Of a stretch of 64,000 nucleotides of DNA, positions 1 through 11,117 are shown piece after piece (positions within the stretch are counted from its first letter, which is position 1; every line of letters starts with the position of its first letter). This DNA comes from Uloborus plumipes. Lineage: Eukaryota > Arthropoda > Arachnida > Araneae > Uloboridae. The stretch lies in NCBI GenBank assembly GCA_038373865.1, contig JAXGGA010002984.1, positions 1 through 64,000 on the forward strand. Reading direction: 5' to 3'. The notes beneath the pieces were generated by a model. That model did no database searches, had not been told where the DNA came from, and saw nothing but the letters and a program-made list of their open reading frames with translations. A program made the translations under genes and the position numbers.

Positions 1-429
1 TGATACAAGGCTTCGCAGAAAAAAGGCAGAGCATCAAAACGCATTTGCACGAGGCATGACCACAGGTACGATCTATCAGCAGGTGTGGGGTAACGAGAGT
101 GGGTCCAGGGAAAAAGGGGGGGGGAGCAGGTGAAGGTTCAGGAGAGAAAAAGGGGGGGGGGGAGCCGCCACAAGAAGACAGGAAGTGGGGTTGTCGCAAT
201 TTTACGAAAACTGCTCCAAAAGCCGGGTTACTGTTAAATCCCAAAAATGCTTGTACCAAAAAAGTCGTGCAGGTATGTTCCGCTCTTAGGGAAATTATCC
301 ACTCACAAAATGTATGAAAAAACGTTAAATCCCAAAAATGTTAGTACCAAAATTGCAATTTTGTTAATAAAATTCTAAAGAAAATTTCGAGAAAAAAATG
401 GTTTTACTTTTCTTTTGTAATCTTCCCAA
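1..429. other. Non-coding stretch with G-runs and a short direct repeat
   Basis: No coding region is supported here. G-runs lie between about 113 and 165. A direct repeat of about 25 bases (beginning TAAATCCCAAAAATG) occurs near 236 and again near 325. I see no recognisable mobile element end. Confidence 0.4.
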
Positions 430-960
430 TTAATCCCCCTTACTATTTCTAATTACCCCCTTACTATCTTCATTATCACAATTCTTTTTGAACATGTTAT
501 AAGCAAGATAACATTTAAAATCCCCCTTCCTATTGTGTGTAGGTAGTGTACTTTTAACGTGTCGCCATGTGGAATCAATGGTATTAGTGTGACAGCCTGT
601 GTCGGGGTCTACAAAATGAAGATCGTGATTTACCGCGAAATGTTCAAAGCCTTCTCTATCTAAAGTTTTGTACGCTTTCCACCCGTCTGAATGTATGGTA
701 GTGCCTGGCAAAATCCATTCTTTAATAACAGAAATAAAGTATCCCTACTCCTATCACCCACAGCAACAAAAAACATTTTACCCGTCCCCCTTTCTATCCC
801 CCCAAAAACCCACTGACCCTCGACTGCATGACCCCTGTTATATTTTCTTTTTCCAAATTTTGTTTCCACTATTTTGTCAACCCCCCCTATTTTTTCCGAA
901 TGTAATTCTATGTAATTTATAATTTCTTCATTTATATAGTTTCGCCATTTACTAACTTGT
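430..960 (-). pseudogene. Merlin (IS1016/ISXO2-like) transposase, decayed
   Basis: On the minus strand the protein reads through the conserved motif KFGKRKYNRGH, then EGQWVFGGIERG, then IHSDGWKAYKTL, and later NTIDSTWRHVKS. These are hallmarks of the ISXO2-like DDE domain of Merlin DNA transposons, which catalyse cut-and-paste transposition in the nucleus. The N-terminal half (about 660-960) and C-terminal half (430-715) are in different frames, so at least one frameshift lies near 690-720. Just before ETKFGKRK, at 867-869, the codon is GTG (Val) where the family has its first catalytic aspartate, so the copy would be inactive even without the frameshift. I saw no terminal inverted repeats. 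The family call is firm; the element limits are unknown. Confidence 0.82.
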
Positions 961-1057
961 GATATAAATTATAGATTCTAAGCAAGAAATCAGCAACTGT
1001 TAAACAATGTGGCCTCTAGTGACTAGTATCCTTTTTTAAGGACGTTCTTAAATTGCT

Positions 1058-1316
1058 GGATCAGGTGGAAAAGCTGTTCATATGTGCTACTTCATTTATC
1101 TTGCAGTCCACAGTGGTTGTGGGCGCTATTGAAGATGACATGTTGCCGGTCGTTCGAAATGACGATTTTGCTAGTGCAATTTTCAGATTTTCTACAAATA
1201 CAAAACGAGGCTGATTTTCCATCCATATTCCTTCTTTGAAAGTTGTATAAGAAGTTGCGGTGACGCACCATTTCACCCCCGCGATTTGATTTCAGAAACA
1301 ATATCTGTTGAGCCAT
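1058..1316 (-). pseudogene. FLYWCH-type zinc finger exon joined to a MULE fragment
   Basis: The minus-strand protein shows the FLYWCH pattern: a start like LKSNRGGEM, an aromatic segment NFLYNFQRR, cysteines in FCICRKSENC, and a closing NSAHNHCG. FLYWCH domains bind zinc and DNA and sit at the N-terminus of many arthropod MULE transposases. Directly after the finger, bases 1058-1108 match part of the MULE domain exon at about 23,545-23,590 (reading CKINEVAHMN in one frame), so a finger piece is fused to mid-MULE sequence. The track is short and broken. It is probably a rearranged MULE relic and not a host gene. Confidence 0.6.
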
Positions 1317-1439
1317 TGAAATAAATCAAATGACTGAACCTAGGTCGAAATCTCCTTGTCCTAACAACCCTCTCAACAGCCCAGTGAGCGGGTCTAGGCC
1401 TACTGAGGCCACGCCATTTTGTGGGAAAACGGAATACCC

Positions 1440-1655
1440 CGCTGAAAATCAATCATAATGCACTGAGGATCAAAAGACAAGTTTTTGAGTTGCGCCATCT
1501 GCTGGATCAGGTGAAAAAGCCGTTCATATGTGCTACTTCATTTATCTTGCAGCAGGCAGTAGCATAAAGGGGAATTTTCTATTTCCCTTGTATAGAGTAT
1601 GGCTGATAGAATATATAGCGTGTTTATAGTGTTGGTCATACTATCATTAGATTCT
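1440..1655 (-). pseudogene. MULE transposase exon fragment
   Basis: By eye this segment aligns with 23,480-23,655: both contain AAGCCGTTCATATGTGCTAC, then a CATTTATCTTGCAGCA stretch and a run encoding a decayed version of the MULE core around the second catalytic Asp. About 50 bases of it (1503-1550) are also repeated at 1058-1108. No open frame survives. It is a diverged copy of the same MULE family as the three-exon gene at 22.3-23.7 kb. Confidence 0.6.
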
Positions 1656-2754
1656 TCCCCAGATATCTGTTTAACGTCGTTTTTTAGTTTGCAGGATAAC
1701 TCATCGGTCACGCTTCCAATCCTGTTTTAGAGCGAGCAGGTCTCCAGTACCTTCCATGAGTTTTGATGACGTGGATATTGTTGTTGAGGGCAGCTTACCC
1801 TTTCGAGACATTTTGAAATGAAGAAACTTAATAATACAACTTATGAATACAATAATTTCTACAAAACGGCTTATACATAACTCTAGTCCTCTTCGTCCGT
1901 ATTCAGAAAACAAATTACATTGAAAATAATTTTAGAAGAGTACAAGAGCACGACGTTTGTCATGCTGCATGTAGTGTGACAAATGTTTGAGAGAGAATAA
2001 AATTAAGCTCTTTCCATGCCTTAAAAAATGGAGTTGAATAATAAAATGTATCCAATGGCCGCAGAATGGTGCCATTCCATGTTGATTTATGTGCAAAAAG
2101 CAATGCATAACTTTAATCATTAAGGTAATATTGTAAAATGGTTGTCCAAAGAATTATTTAATGGATAAGTTCGTAATAGTCTATTTGGTTTCGCGAGGCA
2201 ATACTATTTCTAGGAATTTGTTTGAAGCGACGCTGCCTGGGTACCTGCAGGGTAGGACTGCTTGACCTTGGCCTTTAGATGTCCCCCCTATACGTTTTCT
2301 CCTAATACAATGAAAGGAATGAAGAGCGATCGAGAGAAAATTTCAGGAACCGTGGTTTGACCAAGAATGGTAGTCTCAATGCTTCCCTATACCATAAAAT
2401 TTCGAAGAAAGAAATCTGCTGAATAAGGAGTTGGCGAGACACCAATTGGACAGCCCTGTAGTAGTGGGTTTTCGCAAACAATTTTTCCTTTGGCATCTTC
2501 TTTGACGACTATCAGCATTTTTTACTAAAATATGAGTTACTTACATAACTTACTCTTAAAATTTTCTCAAAATTTCAGATACAAAAATTGAAACATTTTA
2601 AATCAACAGCAAACGATACTCCAATGTAAGAGGAATTAAAATAAAAAATAGAGTTGTTACCCCCAAAGAGAACAGGTGCACAGGTACAAAAGATCTTGTC
2701 CTGGAATGCAAATCTTAACATGTACACAATAATACTGTAGGGGAAGCCTGTCAA
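1656..2754. other. No recognisable gene
   Basis: Short open frames on the minus strand (for example 1932-2120 and 2302-2496) have no family pattern I recognise. The sequence is moderately AT-rich with no clear inverted repeats or target duplications. Confidence 0.35.
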
Positions 2755-2952
2755 TCAATCGACGGCTTCGCCTTTGACGACAGTGGTTGATGACGTCTGA
2801 TTAGCGAACTCACCGCGGTGGTTAGAACCACGGCCCCTAAACTTCGCTTTTCCGCGGGAAGAACCGCGACCGCGAGTATAGCCAAGGGGCTTCATGACAT
2901 CCAGGGGCACCGGAGGAACACTTTGTGTCTCAAATATTTCGGCATCTGCCAT
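2755..2952 (-). CDS. Small Arg/Gly-rich open frame, function unknown
   Basis: A 65-residue frame starts with MADAEIFETQSVPPVP and carries an RG-rich stretch (GYTRGRGSSRGK, then RGRGSNHRG), which resembles RNA-binding RGG tails. I do not recognise the protein. It lies downstream, on the same strand, of DUF4806-like exon remains, so it may be a terminal exon of that relic, an exon of an unrelated gene, or chance. The compositional bias and clean start favour something once coding, but support is weak. Confidence 0.3.
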   Translation of the reverse strand: MADAEIFETQSVPPVPLDVMKPLGYTRGRGSSRGKAKFRGRGSNHRGEFANQTSSTTVVKGEAVD

Positions 2953-3239
2953 TAACGAGCTAAAAGGAGTAAATAGGATATGTTTTCCCTTAATTTAGGA
3001 GAAATATCTTGTACTGGTTGAGTATATGGAATTAGGCCAGAAGGTTTAGCCCCCCCCCTCCCCGAAAAAAAGATAAACCCTGTTTGCAACTTACGAGTGT
3101 TAGCCTCTGGGGAGAAGCGCATCTGGGGATTTTTGCGTACTCAATAATAATTATATAAAAATTTAGTTAATAAATTTTTTTGTGTAGAATTATTTTTTCA
3201 TTCTATAGAGAAGCAAAAACGGCCCATCCCAGCTATTGC

Positions 3240-3438
3240 GGAAAGAAACAATAAAAAGAAAAAGTATTCACCAAATAATATCCTCGACAGGGTTAGCTTC
3301 GCTTCGGAAACACAGCTTTGCCCTTGGCACCCAGCCAGCTAAAATTACGCGCAACCGCATTGTCCAGAAGCTTTACAACAATCCTCTTCACGGACGCATC
3401 TACCGTTGTGCGCCACAAGCAGCAAGTCTCTTAGTCTG
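3240..3438 (-). pseudogene. DUF4806 C-terminal exon, decayed (copy 1)
   Basis: The minus strand has a splice-acceptor-like T-rich tract ending in CAG at 3439, followed by a segment that reads VKRIVVKLLDNAVARNFSWL then GAKGKAVF. The same signature, SWLGAKGK, appears in the exon at 8,140-8,296. It matches the C-terminal part of DUF4806, a domain of unknown function widespread and multicopy in arthropods. The frame closes soon after (PKRS then stop), so this copy is broken. Neighbouring exon-like pieces at 4,301-4,362 and 5,151-6,518 on the same strand may belong to the same relic or to an adjacent SAMD3-like one. Confidence 0.6.
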
Positions 3439-4300
3439 AAAAAAAAATAATTAAGAATATTTTTTATTACTCCTTAATAAAACTTACTAAATTCTCTGCA
3501 ATACTACTGTTTTGTATCGCTGACTCAACAGAATTAAATTCCATCATACTCTTTATAGGTAGAGAAAATGGCAAACTCACGCGCTCCGATGTGGGGACTT
3601 CAGGAGCGGTAACAAAAATAGGTCACAGTGAAAGGGAAATCCTGAACCAAATTACTCGTGCGACTATCTTGATGAAAAAAGTGTCATTTTAAAGGATTTT
3701 GTCTGCTCTTTCCAAATATGTACTTATTTTGTATGTAGGTCCGACAGGAAGTTCTCTAAATTTTGTTTTTTTGCGAATTTTTCTTAAATATAATATTTAT
3801 CGGTTACGGTTAAGAATTGATACCGCTAATGGGTGGTTCTATACTCCACTTGGACTCTTCTATCACCCCTTTTCGTATGACAGATTCGATCAAACTCGCC
3901 CTGTATATGAAAATAATTGCTTGTAAAAACACCTTTTCCATTCTATAGTTTACAGCACCACATATCTAACAATATTTTAAATTAAAACCACCTTTTACCA
4001 TTTCACTTTGCTCCCACAATCCCCAACTTTCATTCAAACAATAAGCATTAAGACATAGTGGTAAAAGTGCAACAATAAATAAATTTATAAATATAATACC
4101 TCTGAATAAATTCCAAAGTTGCTCAGCATTCTTTTGGATATACTAAATTCATTATGTAGAAAGACGCAAACCACATGAAAAAGGCATCATCGAGAGGGAT
4201 ATTTTCTTCCAGCGACTCTTTTTCAATAAAAACTGTGCTTACTACTTAAATAATAACATTGATATTTCAAGCGGCAAATCTAAGCTAACGAGCAACTTAC

Positions 4301-4362
4301 CAATGCATGCGATATATGGCGTCACAGGTGCTTCTGCAGCTACCTTGGTCAAGCTTTTTTCA
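4301..4362 (-). pseudogene. Exon-like segment with AG/GT borders
   Basis: On the minus strand an open segment reading DEKSLTKVAAEAPVT is bordered by TTATTTAG upstream and GTAAGTTG downstream, both good splice signals. It lies between the SAMD3-like and DUF4806 remains on the same strand. The peptide alone is too short to assign. Confidence 0.35.
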
Positions 4363-4439
4363 TCCTAAATAAAAAAAGACTTCATGCATAAAACTAGTCG
4401 ACATGTCAATAAACAGTTACTGAAGTTCTTTTAGATAAA

Positions 4440-5150
4440 AGTGAGAAAATAAAAATTAATTTTAATAATTTTCTAAAATACTAGTTATCACTCAAAAGTT
4501 TCTTCTCTACTTGAGGCAAAAAGACAAATTACCGAATGCTTTCAGAAAAAAAAATAAATAAATAGTCAATTAAACTTTGATAAACCTAGAAGTAATAGTT
4601 GGTAACAGAGTTAAACCTTGTTAAGCTTCTGTTAATAACTAAATTTTAAACATTTTATTGCTAGTGATTTTTGGATTCATTTAGATTTAAAAACCAGAGA
4701 TAGTCCACGTTATAGTTGGGCCTTGACTGACAAGAATGTTACGACTGAATGAAAAATGTACTAATTTGAATTAAGGTAAAATTAAGAAATATAAAAGAAA
4801 TCCTAATAAATATATATAATTTACCTCAAATTTTCATCAGCAGCTCTGCCTCCTCGTGTAACATCGAGCACAGAATTGGTATCAGGGACAAGTGCTCTGG
4901 GGTGGTTAAATTAAATTTTTTTTTTTTATTTACATATTTAATTGATTCAGGTATTTTATCTTTCATGGATTCTTGGAATTTTTTTTTGCAAAGAAAATCC
5001 AATTAATATATTGGCATGGCTAAAAAAAATTTTTCTTTTTAAGAAAGGCCAATCATTTAAAAGTTTTTTGATCTGTGGCTTTGAATTTATTCAATTCTTT
5101 GCAGCACGTACGTTTCGTCCATGCATTTCTGGATGAAATCCGTACAAGGA
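4440..5150. other. AT-rich stretch, nothing recognised
   Basis: Homopolymer T and A tracts and short frames without family patterns. No inverted or direct repeats stood out. Confidence 0.35.
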
Positions 5151-6518
5151 TTAACTTTCAAATATTCTACCTTTAGAAAGGATTTTTTTTTCTTTCTGTG
5201 TGGCTTCATTCTCGCCCTCAGGAAAGTCACTTGGTTGAAAATTCGGGCACCCATAGCTGTCAGCTAATCGCTTTGGTGAAGTGGAAGAACAAGCTTTTCT
5301 TTTCACTGCACCAGTTGATTTTAGGCAGTTTTCAGATCCAGCGATCAGCTGACAGAGGAGGCTGCTATGTCCCAGACCGATGAAGTCTCTACCGATGGTG
5401 TCCTTGAAGAACTGGGGATACCCCAAGTAGCATAATCCCGTTACATCACGTTTTCCCGAAGAGTTGACATAACGTTACTTGTAACGTAAAAAGAGCGATA
5501 ATTTGTCAAGTTGCATTTCGGTAATGCAACGGTTGCAGAACAGTTGCTTGTCATGGTTTGTCAACGATACTGAAACGCTACATCAATGACATTTTTAACG
5601 TTATATCAACCTTTATTTGCAACGCTTCATGACGTTGCAGCAGCATTCGACTTTTCACCGATTCATCAAGATCAAAGATTTACAAACATTTTAAACAAAA
5701 ATTATATAATTGAATGATTTTATTCAATTGCTTTTGTCAAAAACTTATCTTTATTCAAACCGATCAAGGTGATCTTTATCGACCTTGATTTAAATCAACG
5801 ACGATAACACTATTTTAGGGTTACGGACTCTTAAGAAATTTCCAAAGTACTAAAATAAGAAAAGAATGTTTTTAGAACTAAAGACAACGAATACTAACCA
5901 GAAAGAAAAAACTTCACAAAAAAAAAAAGTAATGCAGAATACATACCTTTATTTGAATCTAATTGACTGATTGAGCAAGATTACAAAATGAAAAAGTTTC
6001 AAGTATAATTAATTTGCTACGAAATGTTGCGTTTCAAAATTTTGCTTTTGTGACGAATCTTCAAAATAGCGTGTTATCACGTTGCCTGGAAAACAGTAAC
6101 GATCTGTCAACCAATTGTATCGTAATGAAACGTAAAGGTTGTGTTTCAGTGTTACTTGGTACCTTCTGACAACCTTCATTGCTACGGGTTCCAAGTGTTT
6201 TTTCCTGGGGTCGGGAATGATCTCCATCACAGTTGAAACCATAAATCCTTACAGCTTCCCTTCCTTAATACATTATGTCAGTCATTTTTTATCCTTGTCA
6301 CACCTCTGAAAGGATACAACTATAACAGGGGGAGTGGGAATTTCTCCCTTTTCTAATTTATATTGAAGTTGTTTTGGAAACCTATGAAACGGAATCTTTT
6401 CCAGCAGAAATTCCGAATCATAATTAAATTTAGGCACCAATTCTGTTATTCGAATTGCTCCACATGAGGAAGATGCCATTGCAGTTTCTTCATGTGATGA
6501 ATCATGAACTTCTATCAC
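5151..6518 (-). pseudogene. SAMD3-like protein exon, split by a transposon
   Basis: Reading the minus strand, 6,518-6,164 gives a decayed N-terminal part (FHRFPKQLQYKLEKGE, then PDPRKKHLEPVAMKVVRRY). The next residues appear only after a gap, at 5,422-5,151 (PQFFKDTIG, GHSSLLCQL, then DSYGCPNFQPSDFPEGE). This order resembles the SAMD3-like/DUF4806-associated proteins of animals, where a 'YP-F-D--G' segment is followed by a 'YGC-N-QP---PEGE' segment. The gap is an inserted element at 5,423-6,159 flanked by TACC on both sides. Stops between 6,282 and 6,242 show earlier decay. Molecular function is unknown; the family assignment rests on pattern memory. Confidence 0.55.
5423..6159. mobile_element. 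737-bp non-autonomous DNA transposon with TACC target duplication
   Basis: The two ends are inverted copies of one another: CCAAGTAGCA at 5,423 and, on the other strand, CCAAGTAACA at 6,159. Each end is flanked by TACC (5,419-5,422 and 6,160-6,163). Removing the insert rejoins the coding frame of the SAMD3-like exon, which independently supports the boundaries. The interior has many AACGTTA-like motifs and no transposase. I cannot name the superfamily from a 4-bp TSD alone. Confidence 0.75.
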
Positions 6519-6559
6519 ATCTGCAAGCTGAGGCTGTGCCAGAGCTTTATCTGAAACAA

Positions 6560-8135
6560 TGAATATTATAATGCAGATTAAGAAATACTAATAACAAAAG
6601 AAATCTAAAAACACAGTTAATGAAAAATTGCAAAACATTGCCACCCCATTTCCTTGACACTGACCCTTGGTTTTAAATATCTCACCCTGTTAACTGATCA
6701 AGGACTGGTCTTCTGTTATCTTACAAAATACAACTAAAAACTTGGCCTTAATTTATTTTTTTCAATTTTTAACTCGACAAAGATCGTTTCAAAAATTCTT
6801 TTTGTTTGAAAGTATGTACCTTTTCAGTTGGTCTCATGGTCTGGGGTTGACAATGGCAGACCTGCCAACTCTCCCGTTTTTTGCTCCAATCTCCCAATTA
6901 TACGTTTGAGTATTGATTTCTCCCGTTTTTTGTTCCATTTTTGTATTTTCTTATACTTTCTTCTGTAATACTTTCATCTGTAACATATAGTTATTCACAG
7001 CCCCAATAGATGGCGTAGCTATCAGCGCTGATCTGTACGCAATGGTTCCAAAGCTGCACCATTTGCGTCAATGTGCGCCGCCGAACACCACCTGCTACAA
7101 ATTTTTTTTTTTACCCATTTTGCGCCGAAGGTGTGTCAAAAAGTTCCATTAGCAAGATTGCCATTTTTTTTACGAATCTATTACTGAAATCTTCGGCTCA
7201 ATAACAATATTTTAATTTGTTTTATTCTCAATGTTTTAAAATCGTAAAATAAGAGGAACGAAGTGTCAGGGTATATGTGTGAGATCTTTTTGCATCCATT
7301 ACATGAATTGAAAGATTTGCTTTCAGGCAATTTCTTAATCGTCTACAAAGCGATAACTTATACTTTTTCGTGTTATTTTTCATCCAAACATTTATTATTA
7401 TTATTTTAAACGTTTGGTCTTTGAAAGATTCGGCAGAATTTGTAAACTAGCGATTTGTTTCAATTCTCTTCAGCTGAAACGATCGTTTTGATTTAGTTGT
7501 CATTCTTAACATTTACTTAGTGAGATAATTCTGCAGTTTTAGCAGACTAGAAAATGATATAATAAGAAAAAAAAAACATAAAAATACGAGGATGACGGAA
7601 ACAAATTATGATTTTAAGCTATTACGTTTTGACCTCTAAATAAATTTTCTTTTTGACCTGAGCAATAATGATGCTAAAAAGTTTGAAACAAGCATAAGTA
7701 ATTAATTTTTAGAATTAAATTTAAAAAGAAAAAAATTATATGAAACTTGAAGCATGGTCAGTTTTTCTATATTTTACCGAAGTAAAATTATATGTATACT
7801 CACTTAAAAATGGCTGTTTATTTTGTCAAATAAGCAATCATTTAAATTTCCTTAATTGGTATTTCTAAAATGGTTTCATAAATGTGTACATTTTGAAGTA
7901 GTTCATTACATGTTATTGCTGTTAAATAATTAATGCATATTATTATTTTTTGAAATGAAATAGTTCTAACACAACAATGAACTGTCAATCTGAGGCTTGC
8001 TAGCATGCACAGCATCTTTTCTAGGCCTATTTTTTTCCCCAAAATTTTACGGATAGTGAAGGGGGGGGGAGTGTCAAAGAGTACTCAATGGATATTATAA
8101 TGAACAAAAAATCACACCTATATAAATCCCTTTCA
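6560..8135. other. Non-coding interval
   Basis: No gene is supported. Near 6,880-6,945 the motif TCTCCCGTTTTTTG occurs twice (6,880 and 6,921), next to GACCTGCCAAC, a start often seen at DNA transposon ends, but no partner end was found. The rest is AT-rich. Confidence 0.35.
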
Positions 8136-8139
8136 AAAC

Positions 8140-11117
8140 ATAGTTGAAGTAGCGGTACCAAATATAATGGGGTGACTCGCAAATGGGAAAAAACTTGCTT
8201 TCCCTTTGCCCCCAACCAGCTGATGTGTTGTGCCACAGAATCCACCATAAGCCTCGTCATAATACGCCGTAGCCGCCTGTACGGTGGCTCCTCCACAAAT
8301 AGAAGTCTAAAAGCAAAAATAAATCTTTTAACTAATTAGTAAAACAATTTTCTATTATGCAGTAAATTTTTCTGATATTTACCAAACTTTAAGCAACTGC
8401 GCAATGTCATGTTCCAAGGTACATAGTTCTTGCATAGATTTTATTGGCAAATTTTAAAGGAAATGCTTCCTCTGCAACTACTTGAGGAAGCTGGAATAAA
8501 AAGTTATTAATAAGTGCAGAATCTAAAACTTTAATCAGTAATATTTTGACTTAAGTTCACTACAATGCGATAAAAGCAATTATCCACATTTTAAAAATTA
8601 AAATATTTTAAAAGTTTAAATGTGGGATCTGGTTTCTAAACCAGTGAAAAATATTTCTATGAAAAGGTATTCATATAATTTGCTTTTATTTATGAAATAT
8701 ATACTATGAATAAGCTAAATGAGCTTGGCATTTAACGACCTAAATTTATTTAAAATTACTGAAAATATTTACCACACAGTTGATTCATGATCACTTCCTA
8801 ATTATGGATTGCTATTTTTTGAGTTTCCCTCATTTCCGTCACCTCTCTTACAAGCATTATTAAAGGCTAAAACAAAAATGAAAATACTTAATTGAAATGC
8901 TTTAATAACCAAGGAAAACTAGATGAAAATTCTCACTAACCCGCTTCTATGCCAGTACTCCTTCTCTCACTGACGATGTTGAACACGTGTTCGGCAGCCG
9001 CCTCGCAATGCCCGATGTCGGGCATCGGAGGCTCTGCTTTAGACAAGACTGCTGCACTTGCGCCATCGGTATGGAGCCGCTTTTTTTGGCATCAATGGGA
9101 CGTTGATGCCAGTTGTCTCTGTAAACGTTAAGGAACAGTCCTCGAAATCCGTCTCGTCGCTGCTCCACAGTTTGGTGGGAACAGCTTTCCTCTTCCCCTT
9201 TCCTTGGGACTCCACATCTGACGCGAAGTCTGATTTCTCTTATGCTTTTTTAAAGCAATCCTCGCTTTATCATATGTGTCTGAAAACATTTATAGTTTCA
9301 CTGATTATTTGAATGTTCTTTACCGAGCAGTTTAGCAGTTAAGCTAGAAACATTTCAAAAAGGTCAACATGAAAAAACCTCAACTTAACAAACACAAAAT
9401 AACTTAAGGGGACACATGACCTTTGATGTGAAATTTTCTTTTTTATTTTTTACTTTACTTTGTCCTTTTTTTGGTTTTTTATTGTATATTTTAGCTATTT
9501 TTTAAATATTAATCTAAATAAAAATATTTTTGACTAAAAAAACTGCTAAATTATAGTAAAATATTAAAAACATGAAAAAAAGAGCCTCGCGTCTGAAATT
9601 TCAACCAAAAAGCTCCAAAATTTTCTTGTAGACACATCACAATAATGCAAACACGTATTGGCATACTTGTATGGCTTACCTCTACTAGTTTTCGAAAAAA
9701 AAAATTTTTTTTGAATTTCGACCATAATTTTGTAAAAATTTTTAATTTCGCTACAACGAAACCAGTATTTAAAAAAATTTGTCGTGTGCCAGCCAGGCTG
9801 GCAATTTGGGGTGCGCTGCTTCGCTTAAAAAAAAAAAGCAATAAATGTTTCATTAAAACAATTGCCAACTTATCTTTGTAATGCTTATACAAAACAGTGA
9901 AAAAAGTTTTATGTTAATTACTCAAAAATAAAGACGCGGCATACATTTTAAAGTTGAAAAAAACACAAAAAAATGTAACGGAGAAAAAAGCATTTTTGTG
10001 TGTAAATGTACTAATTATGGCTCTAATACTGATAATATCCTCAAAACACATATCAATAATTTTTATATGTTACTTATAGTTATAAATTTTATAACATCAG
10101 CACAAGTGTCTGATTCGACATTTTTACATCAAGAAAGCAATTCATGGAAATTTGGGTACATGCCTACAATTAGCTTTGTGCAATATTGGCTAATTTGATT
10201 ATGTGTCTAAAATATTGGCTTCTTTTTGCCAAGTGAAACAATACAATTTTTTAACAATTCAGTTGCATAAAAATCAGTTCCAAAACTTCTTTGAAATTCT
10301 TTTTGGAAAAATCAAAAAATAATCAAAAATAAACAGCAATCAAACAAAATCAAAAATAAACAGCAATAATATCATACAAAAAACATGACAATGCTATACT
10401 ATGCATTTCTTATAGCGAAAAATATTACATTATTATCACAATCTTTTTTTGCACTACATTGTATAAAATATGCACAGAAATTTTTAAATTCCAGTATATA
10501 CCACACGTTCATATGTAAGTGCTCCGTGTACTAAAATAATCCAGCACCATAAGTCTCACCTTCGGCTTTCTTAATTTTTTTAGCAACATTCTTCTTTTTG
10601 TATTTTTTTTTCTTTCGCAGCATTCTTGTAAGCGGATGACTGCCGCCTAACACATTGATTAATTCGGCGCACGCCACGCCTACTTTTTTGTAAAATCGTC
10701 GTAAAATCATTAAAAAAACGTCCGATCGAAAAAATTTTTTGCACAATTCGTTTGAGAATCAACTTTTTCATGATTTAATTGAAAAAAAAAAAAAAATAAA
10801 TAAATAAATAAATAAAATAAAAAATCCAAAATTTGAAGAATTGAAGGTCCAGTGTCCCCTTAAACTGTTATTCATATGTAGTTACTTGGAAACATTTTTC
10901 AACTATTTCAAACTGATTACTAACTATATTTTCCCAGGATTCTAGCTTTATGGGGTAGCCAATCTGAACACGGTTTGACCATTTTCTTTAGCAGCTTCTG
11001 GACATCTACTGGCTTGAGTGGAGGCCAGAAGCATGAATCTTGTAATATCCATGAAAGTGGGACAACTTCCACTTCATTTGACTCAATGAAATTCACAATC
11101 GCGAATGTAAATGGCAT
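8140..11117 (-). pseudogene. DUF4806-containing gene relic (copy 2), several exons
   Basis: Exon 1 (11,117-10,920) reads MPFTFAIVNFIESNEVEVVP, then SWI, FWPP and KARILGKYS, the usual N-terminus of arthropod DUF4806 proteins, and is followed by a GTTAGT donor. A second piece (about 9,290-8,940) contains DTYDKARIALKK followed after a one-base shift by SDFASDVESQGK and TKLWSSDETDFED. A third (about 8,486-8,396), after an acceptor ATTCCAG, carries MQELCTLEHDIAQLLK in a shifted frame. The last (8,296-8,140) has RLRRIMTRLMVDSVAQHISW then LGAKGKQVF. Two or more frameshifts make it a pseudogene. A TTAA-flanked element sits between exons 1 and 2. The protein's function is unknown. Confidence 0.65.
9408..10859. 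mobile_element. piggyBac-like non-autonomous element with TTAA duplication
   Basis: The ends are inverted repeats: GGGGACACATGACCTTTGAT at 9,408 and, on the opposite strand at 10,859, GGGGACACTGGACCTTCAAT. Both are flanked by TTAA (9,404-9,407 and 10,860-10,863), the exclusive target of piggyBac transposons. The 1,452-bp interior is A/T-rich with short frames that look like low-complexity noise; no piggyBac transposase is visible. It lies in an intron position of the DUF4806 relic. Confidence 0.8.

Noticed and set aside
99..317. 72-residue Gly-rich plus-strand frame at the window start
   Set aside because: The composition comes from G-runs and there is no conserved pattern.
9551..9892. 113-residue minus-strand frame inside the TTAA element
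   Set aside because: It is Phe/Lys-rich from A/T homopolymers, overlaps another open frame on the plus strand, and shows no family pattern. I treat it as chance in a non-autonomous element.
10785..10820. Simple sequence repeat of AAAT/AATA units
   Set aside because: It is a low-complexity tract at the end of the TTAA element and is described with that element.
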